Of a stretch of DNA of 64,000 nucleotides, positions 17,214-26,879 are shown piece by piece. Made by a program: the position numbers and the translations under genes. Each line of letters starts with the position of its first letter. The stretch's first letter is position 1. The DNA is from Microvirga solisilvae. GTDB lineage: Bacteria; Pseudomonadota; Alphaproteobacteria; Rhizobiales; Beijerinckiaceae. The stretch covers positions 434,001-498,000 of the forward strand of contig NZ_JAKUCN010000002.1 in NCBI RefSeq assembly GCF_022808595.1, read 5' to 3'. Below the pieces are notes generated by a model, which was given only the letters and a program-made list of their open reading frames with translations, was not told where the DNA came from and ran no database searches.

Positions 17214-19769
17214 CTAAGATGGACGGCCCAGGCGCTTCAGCAGCAGATAGGTTCCCGTTCCGAGGAACAGGCAGAACGCCACCAGCAGAAGAGCATATTG
17301 GAGGATATTGGCCGACATCCAGTTCGCGGCGACGAGGCGCAGATTGAACAGCGAGAAGGGCTGCGTCTGGACGAAGTCGTAATCCTGGATCGGCTCGACC
17401 TGCAGCCTGGACTCGCGCGGGTCGAGGGCAGCGGCGCGGCCCGATACGTTCGACCACAGGAGCGGGTCCGCCATGCGCGCCATTTCCTCGGCAAGGGCTT
17501 CTTCCGTGCGGGCCGTCACGAGCGTCCAGACTCCCGCTTCGGGGGTTCTGTTCTGCGCGATGAGAAGCGTGGAGCGTTGCGGAGGCTCGTAGGGAGTGTC
17601 GATGCGCTTCTTCAGCGAGAGGGAACCGACCGAGAGGCTGAACGTGTTCTCGACCCAATCCTGCAAGGCACCGAATGTCTGCTGGATCACGCCTTGCCGC
17701 CGGAACGATTCCGACCAGCGCCTGCGCACCTCGTCCGTGGAGGCGGTGCCGCTGAGATCCGTCGCATTCTGCTTCACATTCATGGTGAAGTCCGTGCTCG
17801 CGACCTGCTGCGACGGATTGGCCGGCTGAAGCGGGGTCGCGGGCCAGACCATGCGCAGATGCTCGGAAACCCTGACGCGATTCAGGAAGCCGGGCGGGAT
17901 CTGCTCCACGGCGCCGATGAAGAGAACGGATTCATCCTCGGCTGACGCAGCGGTCGAGAAAGCCGCGCGCACGGGTCTTCCGACGCTGCGGGACATGCGG
18001 GCGAGGAGCGTGCCTGCTGCGGAGATGTTGAGCGGATCGGGCCGGCCCAGAACCACCGTCGCCGGCACATCGTCATCGTTCGGAAAATGCCCGGCGCTCA
18101 GCACACCGAGATCGGGCTCGCGCCCGATGCGCCCGAAATCCGGGAACTCGAGGCTGCTCGTATCGAACATCACGAAACGATTGGCCTCCGACAAGGTCTC
18201 GCCCGGCGCGCAGCGGTCATCCGCATCGGTGAGCAAGCCTACTTCGAGCGTGACGGTGTTGAGGCCCGATTTGAAGTTCTTCAGAGGCAGCCTGATCGTG
18301 TGGCGCTTCACGATATCGCCCTGCGCGGTGATGACGAGCTGCGTGCTGATCTTGCCGTTGACGAAGATGTCGAAGTGGCTTCCAGGCTTCACGGCGGATG
18401 TATAGGCGGCATCGATATAGAGTAGTGCCTCGCCGTATTCCGTGGCGTAGAAATCAGGCGGCAGGTTCAGGAGGAATTGGGTCTTCAGGCGGCGACCGGA
18501 AAATTCCTGCGTGGCGATGCCGAGATCCGCGAAGCGGAACGAGCGCTCGCCGAATGCCGTCGTTACTTCGGGCCAATGCCATGACGCCGTATCGACCACG
18601 CCGCTCTGCATATTGGCAGTGTTCACGGCCTGCGTGCCGATCAGGGCGATAGCGGCATCCAGATCATTCCAGCTTGGGCCTGTGACGACGAGGGTCGAGC
18701 CGACGGAGCCTGCCTCCTGCATCATCATGGTCAGGGGCTGGGACAAGGCGGAATCAGGCACGCCGGGCAACAGGCCGCGCAACTCGCCGGCAAGTCCCAT
18801 CACCACCTTGATCGTTCCGGCAGAGGAGGGACCCGGATCCGACTCGACCACCTGGATCACAGGCCGCGCATAACGACCGCGCAGGGCAATCAGCTGCACG
18901 AGACGCAACAGACGATCGCGAATTTCCGGACGGTAGACCTTGGGCGCGACCACGCGGATCGTCGTTGCGCCTGTCGTATCGACGCCGATGGCGGGAAGGT
19001 CTTCGAGGCTGCGCAGGGTCTTGGTCGCGCCTTCGGCGAAAACGAGCTTGGTGGAGGCTGAATCCACATCCGTCCAGAGCTCGTAGGTGGCGTTGATGGT
19101 GCAATCCGTCCGGTGGCGCTGGAATGCTTCCATGCGGATGAAGTTCGATCCTGCACGCAATAGACCGGGGCGGATGGAGGCGTTCACACGCTTGATGTCT
19201 TCGGGCGACTGAATGGTCGTATCGATGACGGTTTCGCCGTTGATCACGATCCTCAGGCGCGACGCCTCGGGCATCACCACGACGGCGTTCTTGTAGCCGA
19301 CGGAAATGGAAGCGCCGCTCGATGCTTCATCCTGCGTCAGATGAAACGTCCAGGAGCGTGAATCCGTCTCGCCTTCCAGCCGCACCGTCTCGAACGGCAG
19401 GATCGGGCGCTCGATGCGCAGGGCAGCAGGGCGAACCGGAGCGGACGTCACGACAGGTTTGGGCGCAGGGCGCGCCGGAGTACCGCCCGGCGTGCCGGGA
19501 GACATCTGGAACGGACTGGCGCTGTTTGTCGAAGGCGCGGCTTCCTGAGCGCTCGGCGCAGGTGCGGGTGTGGGGCGCGTGGCGGGAGATGGGCCGCGCA
19601 GATCGAAAGCAGTAGGTGGAGCATCCTGCCGTGCGGGAGGTTGTGCAGGCGTAGCGGCCGGCGGCGCGGACGGGCTGGTGCCCATGTTGAAGGGGGCAGG
19701 CTGCGCCGCCGCCATGCGCAGTCCCAGCATTTCGAAGGCGATGAGGAGGGGGAAGAGAACGGTTCTCAC
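17214..19769 (-). CDS. bcsB: Cellulose synthase regulatory/periplasmic subunit BcsB
   Basis: An 851-residue protein. It has a signal peptide, a Pro/Ala-rich linker (residues about 20-115), the BcsB carbohydrate-binding and flavodoxin-like repeats, and one C-terminal membrane anchor (SANILQYALLLVAFCLFLGTG) followed by a short basic tail. BcsB docks on BcsA at the membrane and guides the glucan through the periplasm. The gene begins nine bases after the end of the bcsA frame. It appears intact, unlike bcsA. Confidence 0.9.
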   Translation of the reverse strand: MRTVLFPLLIAFEMLGLRMAAAQPAPFNMGTSPSAPPAATPAQPPARQDAPPTAFDLRGPSPATRPTPAPAPSAQEAAPSTNSASPFQMSPGTPGGTPARPAPKPVVTSAPVRPAALRIERPILPFETVRLEGETDSRSWTFHLTQDEASSGASISVGYKNAVVVMPEASRLRIVINGETVIDTTIQSPEDIKRVNASIRPGLLRAGSNFIRMEAFQRHRTDCTINATYELWTDVDSASTKLVFAEGATKTLRSLEDLPAIGVDTTGATTIRVVAPKVYRPEIRDRLLRLVQLIALRGRYARPVIQVVESDPGPSSAGTIKVVMGLAGELRGLLPGVPDSALSQPLTMMMQEAGSVGSTLVVTGPSWNDLDAAIALIGTQAVNTANMQSGVVDTASWHWPEVTTAFGERSFRFADLGIATQEFSGRRLKTQFLLNLPPDFYATEYGEALLYIDAAYTSAVKPGSHFDIFVNGKISTQLVITAQGDIVKRHTIRLPLKNFKSGLNTVTLEVGLLTDADDRCAPGETLSEANRFVMFDTSSLEFPDFGRIGREPDLGVLSAGHFPNDDDVPATVVLGRPDPLNISAAGTLLARMSRSVGRPVRAAFSTAASAEDESVLFIGAVEQIPPGFLNRVRVSEHLRMVWPATPLQPANPSQQVASTDFTMNVKQNATDLSGTASTDEVRRRWSESFRRQGVIQQTFGALQDWVENTFSLSVGSLSLKKRIDTPYEPPQRSTLLIAQNRTPEAGVWTLVTARTEEALAEEMARMADPLLWSNVSGRAAALDPRESRLQVEPIQDYDFVQTQPFSLFNLRLVAANWMSANILQYALLLVAFCLFLGTGTYLLLKRLGRPS

Positions 19770-19778
19770 GGCGATCCC

Positions 19779-21974
19779 CTACTTTACGGCCGATGCGACA
19801 TTGGGAACGGTCGGCTTCGACATGCCGATCCGCTGCAGGCCGAGGAAATAGGAAAGGCCACGTCCTGTTTGATAGAGGGAGACCATGAAGAACCAGAGCG
19901 TCCCGCGCAGCACGCCGATATCCTGATGGCGGCGCTTCTGGAATTTCGTCCACTGGTCCGCATCCGCGAAAACGAGATCGGCCACGAGGCTGTGATGTTC
20001 AGGGCTGTCGATCAGGAAGCGACAACCCAGCAGCAGGCCCTTGTCGTCCATGCCGACTTTGCGGATCTCCACCGGCATCTTCTGCATGGGCAGATCCGCA
20101 TGAGGCATGAATTCCAGAATGCCCATCGCGCCTTTCTTAAGTTTGGCTTCGTTGGACGGCGATACGTGCAGGCGTGCGCCGCCGACCGAGATGTCGCGCA
20201 TGGAGGCTTCGATGATGTCGTCGCCCATCACGAAGCGGCACGGACGGTCCATGCGGACGCGGTGGCTCAGGCGCCGAGAGGCGCGCTCGGATACGACGCC
20301 GAGGGCGCAGCCCGCGATAACCAGATTGAGCAGATTCCATGCACCTGTCACAAGGGTCAGGTCGGCCTTGTAGGGTTCGAGCCAGACTCGAATGCCCGTG
20401 GCGATGACACCGAGAAGCAGAATGCCGAAGATGATGAAATAGGGCGTGCCGAGTTCCGACACGCGGCTCTCGTGCATGGACCCGCCCTTGGAGGTGACCT
20501 TGAAGGTCGGCTTCTTCGGATTAGCGATGACCGACAGAATGGCGGGCAGAAGGTAGATCGTCTGAATGTACTCGTAGAGATCCGATATCCATGGCCAGCG
20601 GTAACGGCCATAGAGATAATTCTGCATCATGAAGTTCACCATCATGTAGGTGAACGTATAAGCGAGGAACTCGCCACCCGATGCGGTGAAGATCTAGAGC
20701 GAGAAGAAAAGATAGCAGAGCGGCGACAAAAGGAAGGCGAAGCGCGAGAACGGGAACAGCCAGAACAGCGTGCTCGACGTATAGGCAAAGCGTTGTGAGA
20801 GCTTGAGCCCGCGCTTGAGGGGCGGGAAGCTGAAGCGCATGATCTGCATCATGCCTTGCGCCCAGCGGGAGCGTTGGCCGATGAAGCTCGCGAATGTGTC
20901 CGGCTGCAGGCCTGCGATCAGCGGCCTGTCCACATACACGCTGCTCCAGCCGCGGGAGTGAAGCTCGAGCGCCGTTTCGCAATCCTCCGTGATGCTCAGG
21001 CCGCTGAAGCCATTGGTCTCCTGCAGGGCTTCACGGCGAAGAACGGCGGCGGAGCCGCAGAAGAAGGCCGCATCCCATTTGTCGAGACCGCGCTGGATGA
21101 CGCCGTAGAACATCTCGTTCTCCGACGGCATGGTGTGGAACGTGCCCAGATTCCGCTCCAGCGGATCTGGATTGAGGAAGAAATGCGGCGTCTGGACGAG
21201 AAACAGGTTCTTGTCCTTGGTGAAGAAACCGACAGTCTCATCCAGGAAGCTGCGCGCCGGGGCGTGGTCCGCATCGAACACGGCCACGAGATCGCCGGTG
21301 GAATGCTCGAGGCCGTTATTGAGGTTGCCGGCCTTGGCATAGAGGTTCTGAGCGCGTGTGAGGTATCTGACACCAAGAGCCGCGCAGAGCTCCTGAAGCT
21401 CGGCGCGGCGTGCGCGGGCTGGTTCTGCGATTTGCGGATTGGGAGATCCGCATTTCTCGTCCGTTCCTCCATCGTCGAGCAACCAGACCGTGAACTTATC
21501 CTGCGGATAGGTCATCGCCTTCGCGGCGGCAAGCGTCGTGGCCAGAAGGCTTGTCTCCTCGTTGTAGCTCGGAACGAAGACATCGACGGTCGGAAGGTTT
21601 TGCGGATCGATCTGCGGCGACTTGCGTGAGGGCAGGGGGCTCGACACCACGAACAAGCTCAAGAACAGCATCATCACGCTGTACATCTCGGCAACGTAGA
21701 GCATGATCGCTGGAATAAAGTTTGCGACTTCCGTGATGGGCGGAATGGTGCTGGTGGTGCGCCAGAAGACGTAGCGCAGGACGATCGCCGTGCCGAGCGA
21801 CAGCGCGATGACCCGCCAAGCCCCTTGGGCGCGGAAGAACTTCAGCACAATCATGCAGGCCACGACCACGAGGCCGGCCACGAGGTGGGTCTGAAGGCTG
21901 ATGGGAAGGGCGACCAGCAGAACGACGAGCGTCGCTGCGACAGCCCACAAGGCTACGAGTGCACCCCTACGCAT
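19779..21974 (-). pseudogene. bcsA: Cellulose synthase catalytic subunit BcsA, interrupted by an in-frame TAG
   Basis: The frame from 21974 encodes 426 residues, then TAG (20696-20694), and then the same frame continues for 304 more residues to 19779. Together they are a full-length BcsA of about 730 residues. Upstream part: N-terminal helices, the GT2 domain with DDGGTDEK, DADHAP, the TED motif (ITEDCETAL) and QRSRW. Downstream part: remaining membrane helices starting IFTASGGEFLAYT, the gating region, and a PilZ domain (RRLSHRVR then DISVGG) that would bind cyclic di-GMP. There is no frameshift; one base change from GAG or another sense codon explains the stop. The truncated product would lack the export helices and the c-di-GMP switch. 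A restart at the ATG at 20645 is possible but unlikely to give activity. Sequencing error is the main alternative. Confidence 0.85.
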
Positions 21975-22021
21975 CGTCTAGTGTTCTCGGTCAAGTTTGT
22001 TATGCGCTAAAACTCACGCAT

Positions 22022-22049
22022 ATTCTAAGAACCGCTAAAGGTCTATCAA
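22022..22049 (-). promoter_or_regulatory. bcsA: Candidate promoter upstream of bcsA
   Basis: On the minus strand TTGATA (22049-22044), a 16-base spacer, then TAGAAT (22027-22022); each hexamer has five of six consensus bases. It lies in an unusually AT-rich 176-base gap between bcsN and bcsA and would give a leader of about 40 bases. It suggests that bcsABZK can be transcribed separately from bcsN. Confidence 0.45.
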
Positions 22050-22150
22050 GTTGCATATAATATTGATGCTGCGACTGAGGGGTTTTTTGTCGCGCTAGTA
22101 AATATAATCTGATGTAATGTTATTTAATATCTGGAGAAAATCTTTTGATT

Positions 22151-23104
22151 TTACTGAGAAGTTGATGGTGGGGGCACCACGGGATACCCGGTTTCCGGCG
22201 AAGCGGCAGGTGCCTGCGGGGCGGGCGCAGCCGGTCGGGGCGACGACGGCAGGACGGTATCCTTATCGACCAAGCCGGAGGCCGGCGTGCTTTCCACCCT
22301 GATTCGACGCTCGCGCACGACACTCGTGCCGGCAGTGCCGTTCATGCCGAGCGGATAGATGGGGGCGTCGATGGCTCCAAGCTGGGCCGGAACGGGAGGC
22401 GGGGAACCATAGGGATTCCAGGATCCCGACATGTAATAGGCCGAGATGGTGAAGCCATACATGCTGCGCAGGAGCTGCTCCTGCGTGGCGGCGGCATCGC
22501 ATAGGCGCAGGCGGACCGAGATCGTCCCCCCTGGCACGAAGACGGCCGGCTCGTTGGGCTCGATGCGCTGCCAGGCGTAAAGGCATACGTCTCCGCTGGC
22601 GGAGCGGCCGGTGGCGAAGCCGAAGGGGCCGTATTTATTCTGCACGTAGACGAGGGACGTCAGCATCTCGATACCGGGCAGACGCTCGTCCATCTCCTTC
22701 TGGAGCCGGTCCTGGGCCAGGGGCGGGAGGCTCAGAACGTCGTCGATCTCCGATTGCGGCGTGCTGCCCGTAGCGAGGCTCACATAAAAGGCGTTCTGGC
22801 CTGGGGTCAGGGAAGCCGTCGACAGGGCGATCTCCTGGGAGACGCCGTTCTGGAAGTTGCGCTGCAGGACCGCCACGATGGAGGGCCCACCGGGCGGCGG
22901 CACGATGATGGCCCGGGTGGCCGGAACCTCGTTCGCGAGCGTGGCGTAGCCCAGTTCGGAGCGGGTCGTGCAGGCGCTGGCCAGCAGGGGGAGGGCCAGA
23001 ACCGCCGTCCGGGCGGCCTTCGACAGCTTTACCTTCGAAGCACGACGCGCTCCGGGCGCAGGGGCGCCGGAATCCGTGGAGTCGTGGAACAGGGAAAGCA
23101 TCAT
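22151..23104 (-). CDS. bcsN: Cellulose biosynthesis protein BcsN
   Basis: A 317-residue lipoprotein-like secreted protein. After a basic N-terminus comes a signal ending in the lipobox-like LASACTTRSELG. The mature part has FGFATGRSASGDVCLYAWQRIE and ends in a Pro/Ala-rich tail. BcsN is a marker of type III cellulose operons in Rhizobiales; its role in cellulose secretion is not settled. It is first in the cluster, 176 bases before bcsA. Two adjacent ATG codons (23104 and 23101) are equally possible starts. Confidence 0.75.
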   Translation of the reverse strand: MMLSLFHDSTDSGAPAPGARRASKVKLSKAARTAVLALPLLASACTTRSELGYATLANEVPATRAIIVPPPGGPSIVAVLQRNFQNGVSQEIALSTASLTPGQNAFYVSLATGSTPQSEIDDVLSLPPLAQDRLQKEMDERLPGIEMLTSLVYVQNKYGPFGFATGRSASGDVCLYAWQRIEPNEPAVFVPGGTISVRLRLCDAAATQEQLLRSMYGFTISAYYMSGSWNPYGSPPPVPAQLGAIDAPIYPLGMNGTAGTSVVRERRIRVESTPASGLVDKDTVLPSSPRPAAPAPQAPAASPETGYPVVPPPSTSQ

Positions 23105-23415
23105 GAACAGCGCGAACTCTGGCGGTCTGCAGGGCCGCCGGGATGCACAGGCCTGAGGGACTCATTCCCAAGCGGCTGACACATCCGGTGAATCTTTAAC
23201 CAGACATGGCCAAACATAGTTAATGAAGCGTAAGCGATGGGCCGATTAGCGGATTATTGTCCCTGAAAGCGTGCGAGTTCTGCTTGACGGGCGACGCGCC
23301 GGGCATAAAAGCAAGATTGTGACCTTCGCCGCTGGCCTTCGACCTCCGACCTGAGTCGCCCCTCCAGACGTTTATCGCCCGACATCCTCGCCGGACGTTT
23401 TCTCAATCCCGCTGC
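23105..23415. other. Divergent intergenic region bcsN / MFS transporter
   Basis: About 310 bases between two divergent genes. A candidate plus-strand promoter is TTGACG (23284-23289), 16 bases, TAAAAG (23306-23311), about 100 bases before the transporter. Two TTAAC/GTTAA blocks (near 23196 and 23219) face each other, but at a spacing that does not fit a CtrA site. No clear bcsN promoter is recognised. Confidence 0.35.
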
Positions 23416-24633
23416 ATGAGAGGCGGGGCCAAGAAAGCCTTTTTCATGAGATCCGTTTTTCTGCGCAACGCGCTCGTCCTCGGCATGCTGTCCGCCATCG
23501 GACCTTTTGCCATCGACATGTACCTGCCGGCCTTCCCCGCGATTGCCCGCGAGCTTCAGGTCGATGTCAGCGCGGTGCAGATGAGCCTGATGAGCTTCTT
23601 CCTGGCAGTCGCCATCTGTCAGTTGGCTTATGGGCCGCTTGCGGACCGTTTCGGACGCAAGCCGCCGCTTTATTTCGGGCTTGGTCTGTTCACCCTGAGC
23701 AGCATCGGCTGCAGCTTCGCGCCCAATGTGGAGACGCTCATCGCGTTACGCTTCCTGCAAGGTGTGGGTTCGTGCGCGGCCATGGTGATTCCCCGGGCGA
23801 TCATTCGCGACCTGCATACAGGCCATGAGGCCGCGCGCCTGATGGCGACCACCATGCTGGTGTTCAGCGTCTCGCCTATCCTCGCACCGCTTGCGGGCAG
23901 CATGCTTACTGCGTTCTACAGCTGGCGCATCATCTTCTGGGCCATCGCAGCCATCGGCCTTGGCGGCATGGCGGTGCTGTTCTTCCTGCTGCCGGAGACG
24001 CGGCCGGAGGAGGCTGGCAAGCGCGGCATCGGCCAAGCCTTCGCCACCTACAAGAACCTGCTCAAGGATCGCCGCTTCCTCGGCGTCAGCTTCACCGGCG
24101 GCTTCAGCCAGGCGAGCTTCTTCGCGTATCTTGCAGGTTCCTCCGTGATCTTCATCGAGCATTATGGATTGTCGCCGTCGCAATACAGCATGATCTTCGC
24201 CTCGAACGCGATTGCCTTCATCGGCAGCGCGCAATTCAACAGCACCCTCATGCGCCGCTTCGGCGCTGAGCGTCTGGTACGCACGGCCATTTCCGGCTTC
24301 GTCACGCTCGTGACCCTGCTGTTTGTTCTGACGCTTCTGGGTGTCGATAATGCCTATATTCTCTGGGGGCTTCTGTTCGTCTCGTTCGGATGCCTCGGCT
24401 TCGTCATTCCATCGACAGCGGTACTGGCGCTCGAAGAGCACGGGCCGATTGCGGGAACGGCCTCCGCGCTTATGGGCACGCTGCAGCTCAGCACGGGTGC
24501 GGTAATGATCGCGCTCACCAGCGCACTCTACAACGGAACGTCGTTGTCGATGGTCGGCTGCATCGCGTTCTGTGGCTGGGTGGCGTTCACCTTGAGCATG
24601 CGCGTGCTCAAGACGAAGCACGTTTATCCCTGA
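23416..24633 (+). CDS. MFS transporter, Bcr/CflA drug-resistance subfamily
   Basis: A 405-residue, 12-helix proton-coupled exporter. The Bcr/CflA signature is clear: IGPFAIDMYLPAFPAI in helix 1, the loop motif YGPLADRFGRKPPLYFGL between helices 2 and 3, and FSVSPILAPLAGSML. These pumps export bicyclomycin, chloramphenicol or other small molecules. Either the ATG at 23416 or one at 23446 (MRSVFLRNALV) may be the start; neither has a convincing ribosome binding site. It converges on the LysR gene with a 10-base overlap of their stops. Confidence 0.88.
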   Translation: MRGGAKKAFFMRSVFLRNALVLGMLSAIGPFAIDMYLPAFPAIARELQVDVSAVQMSLMSFFLAVAICQLAYGPLADRFGRKPPLYFGLGLFTLSSIGCSFAPNVETLIALRFLQGVGSCAAMVIPRAIIRDLHTGHEAARLMATTMLVFSVSPILAPLAGSMLTAFYSWRIIFWAIAAIGLGGMAVLFFLLPETRPEEAGKRGIGQAFATYKNLLKDRRFLGVSFTGGFSQASFFAYLAGSSVIFIEHYGLSPSQYSMIFASNAIAFIGSAQFNSTLMRRFGAERLVRTAISGFVTLVTLLFVLTLLGVDNAYILWGLLFVSFGCLGFVIPSTAVLALEEHGPIAGTASALMGTLQLSTGAVMIALTSALYNGTSLSMVGCIAFCGWVAFTLSMRVLKTKHVYP

Positions 24634-25520
24634 CGGCTCTCGTCCAGAATCCAATCGCGGAAGGAGCGCACCAGCGGTGCTTCGGCCTTGTGTTCGGGAT
24701 AGACGAGATAATAGGCGCCGACGCTCAGGACGCTTTGGGGAAAGAGAATTTCCAGGCGTCCCGAGGCAAGCTCGTCCGCGATCAGGAAATGCGGGATGAG
24801 GCCGACGCCGAGATCGGCGGCGGCAGCCTGCGCCACCATGGCGAATTGCTCGAAGCGCGGGCCGCGCATGGGGTTGCCGGCATCCACATTTACGATTGAG
24901 AACCATTCCGCCCAGGCCGTCGGGCGAGTGCTCTGCTGCAGCAGGGTGGCGCGGGTGAGATCTTCCGGCGCCTTGATCTTTTCACGCTTGTGATAGGCCG
25001 GGCTGCACACGGGCACGGCTTCTTCCCGGCGCAGCAGCTCGCAGATCGCGCCGGGCCAATGCGGCTCGCCGAAATGGATCGCCGCATCGAAGGGCTCTGC
25101 CGCAAAATCGAACGGCACGAGGCGAACGCCGAAATTCACCGTCGCATCCGGATGCTTGGTCATGAAGTGCGGAATGCGCGGAATGAGCCAGCGGGTGCCG
25201 AAGGTCGGCAGCGTCGCGAGGTTCAAGACCCCGCTGGTGCCTGAGAGCGCGATGGCCTGATGGGTGGCATCCGACAGCTCGGAGAGGGTGCCGCGGACCT
25301 GCGAGGCATAAAGACGGCCCACATCGGTCAGCACTACGCGCTGGCGGGAGCGGCTGAAGAGGGAGACGCCAAGCGAATCCTCGAGCTGCTGGATCTGCCG
25401 GGAGACCGCGCTCTGGGTGAGGTTCAGTTCCTCGGCGGCGCGGGAGACGCTGCCATGCCGGGCCGTGGCCTCGAATGCGAGAAGATTGCCGATATTGGGC
25501 AGAAAGCCGCGACGGAGCAC
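24624..25520 (-). CDS. LysR family transcriptional regulator (probably of gcdH)
   Basis: A 298-residue regulator with an N-terminal winged helix ([34 protein letters not shown]) and a LysR substrate-binding domain. The N-terminal wording is like GcvA-type regulators. No ATG gives a sensible N-terminus; the GTG at 25520 ([18 protein letters not shown]) fits the family length and leaves a 145-base divergent region to gcdH. That geometry suggests control of the glutaryl-CoA dehydrogenase operon with a glutarate-related effector, as is known for GcdR-type regulators. The start and the target are inference. Confidence 0.82.
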   Translation of the reverse strand: MLRRGFLPNIGNLLAFEATARHGSVSRAAEELNLTQSAVSRQIQQLEDSLGVSLFSRSRQRVVLTDVGRLYASQVRGTLSELSDATHQAIALSGTSGVLNLATLPTFGTRWLIPRIPHFMTKHPDATVNFGVRLVPFDFAAEPFDAAIHFGEPHWPGAICELLRREEAVPVCSPAYHKREKIKAPEDLTRATLLQQSTRPTAWAEWFSIVNVDAGNPMRGPRFEQFAMVAQAAAADLGVGLIPHFLIADELASGRLEILFPQSVLSVGAYYLVYPEHKAEAPLVRSFRDWILDESRQG

Positions 25521-25665
25521 CAGTTCATTCCGTTTTCGAATAACCTGCTGCGAAGATGTCGCTTTACTTCCGTGCTGTCCAGCGCGATTTTTCCGGCAAA
25601 TTTCAAGAGGTTTACCCGGCGCTCCGGAGGGGTCTCCAGCGCCGTATCCAGAAGGAATGCTCATC

Positions 25666-26865
25666 ATGGCCGGCGCAAAGCACGAACTCGCGAAGCTCAA
25701 GTGGGAGGACCCGCTCCTCCTCGACGATCTGCTCACCGACGACGAGCGCATGATCCGCGACACGGCCCGCGCCTATGCTCAGGACAAGCTCCTGCCGCGC
25801 GTGATCGACGCCTATCGCGAGGAGCGCACGGACCGCGAGATCTTCAACGAGATGGGCGAGCTCGGCCTTCTCGGCGTGACCTTGCCGGAGGATTACGGCT
25901 GCGCCGGCGCGTCCTACGTCGCCTATGGCCTTGTCGCCCGTGAGGTAGAGCGCGTCGATTCCGGCTACCGCTCCATGATGAGCGTGCAATCCTCGCTCGT
26001 CATGTATCCGATCTACGCCTATGGCTCCGAGGAGCAGCGTAAGAAGTATCTGCCCAAGCTGGCCTCGGGCGAATTCGTGGGTTGCTTCGGCCTCACCGAG
26101 CCGGATGCAGGTTCCGATCCCGCTGGCATGAAGACCCGCGCGCAGAAGATCGACGGGGGCTACCGCCTTACCGGTACGAAGATGTGGATTTCGAACTCCC
26201 CCATCGCCGATGTGTTCGTGGTGTGGGCGAAGTCGGAAGCGCATGACAACGAGATCCGCGGCTTCGTGCTGGACAAGGGCATGAAGGGCCTCTCCGCGCC
26301 GAAGATCGGCGGAAAGCTCTCCCTGCGTGCTTCCATCACCGGCGAGATCGTCATGGACGGCGTCGAGGTCGGTGAGGATGCGCTGCTGCCGAACGTGTCG
26401 GGCCTGAAGGGTCCGTTCGGCTGTCTCAACCGCGCGCGCTACGGCATCTCCTGGGGCGCGTTGGGTGCGGCGGAAGATTGCTGGCATCGCGCTCGCCAGT
26501 ACACGCTCGACCGCAAGCAGTTCGACAGGCCGCTGGCAGCAACCCAGCTCGTGCAGAAGAAGCTTGCTGACATGATGACCGAGATCACGCTGGGCCTCCA
26601 TGCTTCGCTCCGCGTCGGCCGCCTCTTCGATGAAGGCCGCATGGCGCCGGAGATGATCTCCCTCGTGAAGCGCAACAATTGCGGCAAGGCGCTCGACATC
26701 GCCCGCCAGGCTCGTGACATGCATGGCGGCAACGGTATCCAGGAAGAATACCACGTGATGCGCCACGCGCAGAACCTGGAGACGGTGAACACCTATGAGG
26801 GCACGCACGACGTGCACGCTCTCATCCTCGGTCGCGCACAGACGGGTCTGCAGGCTTTCTTCTAA
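25666..26865 (+). CDS. gcdH: Glutaryl-CoA dehydrogenase
   Basis: A 399-residue flavoprotein that oxidises and decarboxylates glutaryl-CoA to crotonyl-CoA in lysine, tryptophan and glutarate catabolism. The family start is [23 protein letters not shown]- and substrate-binding motifs are [13 protein letters not shown] and [17 protein letters not shown]. The catalytic glutamate is in [17 protein letters not shown]. An ATG at 25657 is glued to AGAAGGA, so the ATG at 25666 at proper spacing is preferred. The DapB-like gene starts 15 bases after the stop, and a CoA-transferase able to make glutaryl-CoA follows in the same operon. Confidence 0.93.
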   Translation: MAGAKHELAKLKWEDPLLLDDLLTDDERMIRDTARAYAQDKLLPRVIDAYREERTDREIFNEMGELGLLGVTLPEDYGCAGASYVAYGLVAREVERVDSGYRSMMSVQSSLVMYPIYAYGSEEQRKKYLPKLASGEFVGCFGLTEPDAGSDPAGMKTRAQKIDGGYRLTGTKMWISNSPIADVFVVWAKSEAHDNEIRGFVLDKGMKGLSAPKIGGKLSLRASITGEIVMDGVEVGEDALLPNVSGLKGPFGCLNRARYGISWGALGAAEDCWHRARQYTLDRKQFDRPLAATQLVQKKLADMMTEITLGLHASLRVGRLFDEGRMAPEMISLVKRNNCGKALDIARQARDMHGGNGIQEEYHVMRHAQNLETVNTYEGTHDVHALILGRAQTGLQAFF

Positions 26866-26879
26866 GAAAGGACTTAGCG

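Noticed and set aside
19641..20798. 385-codon plus-strand open frame across the bcsA 3' part
   Set aside because: Shadow of bcsA; the minus strand carries the PilZ domain and conserved BcsA segments.
23190..23225. Possible CtrA site (TTAAC ... GTTAA) upstream of the MFS gene
   Set aside because: The half-sites are about 17 bases apart rather than seven, so it does not fit the TTAA-N7-TTAA rule.
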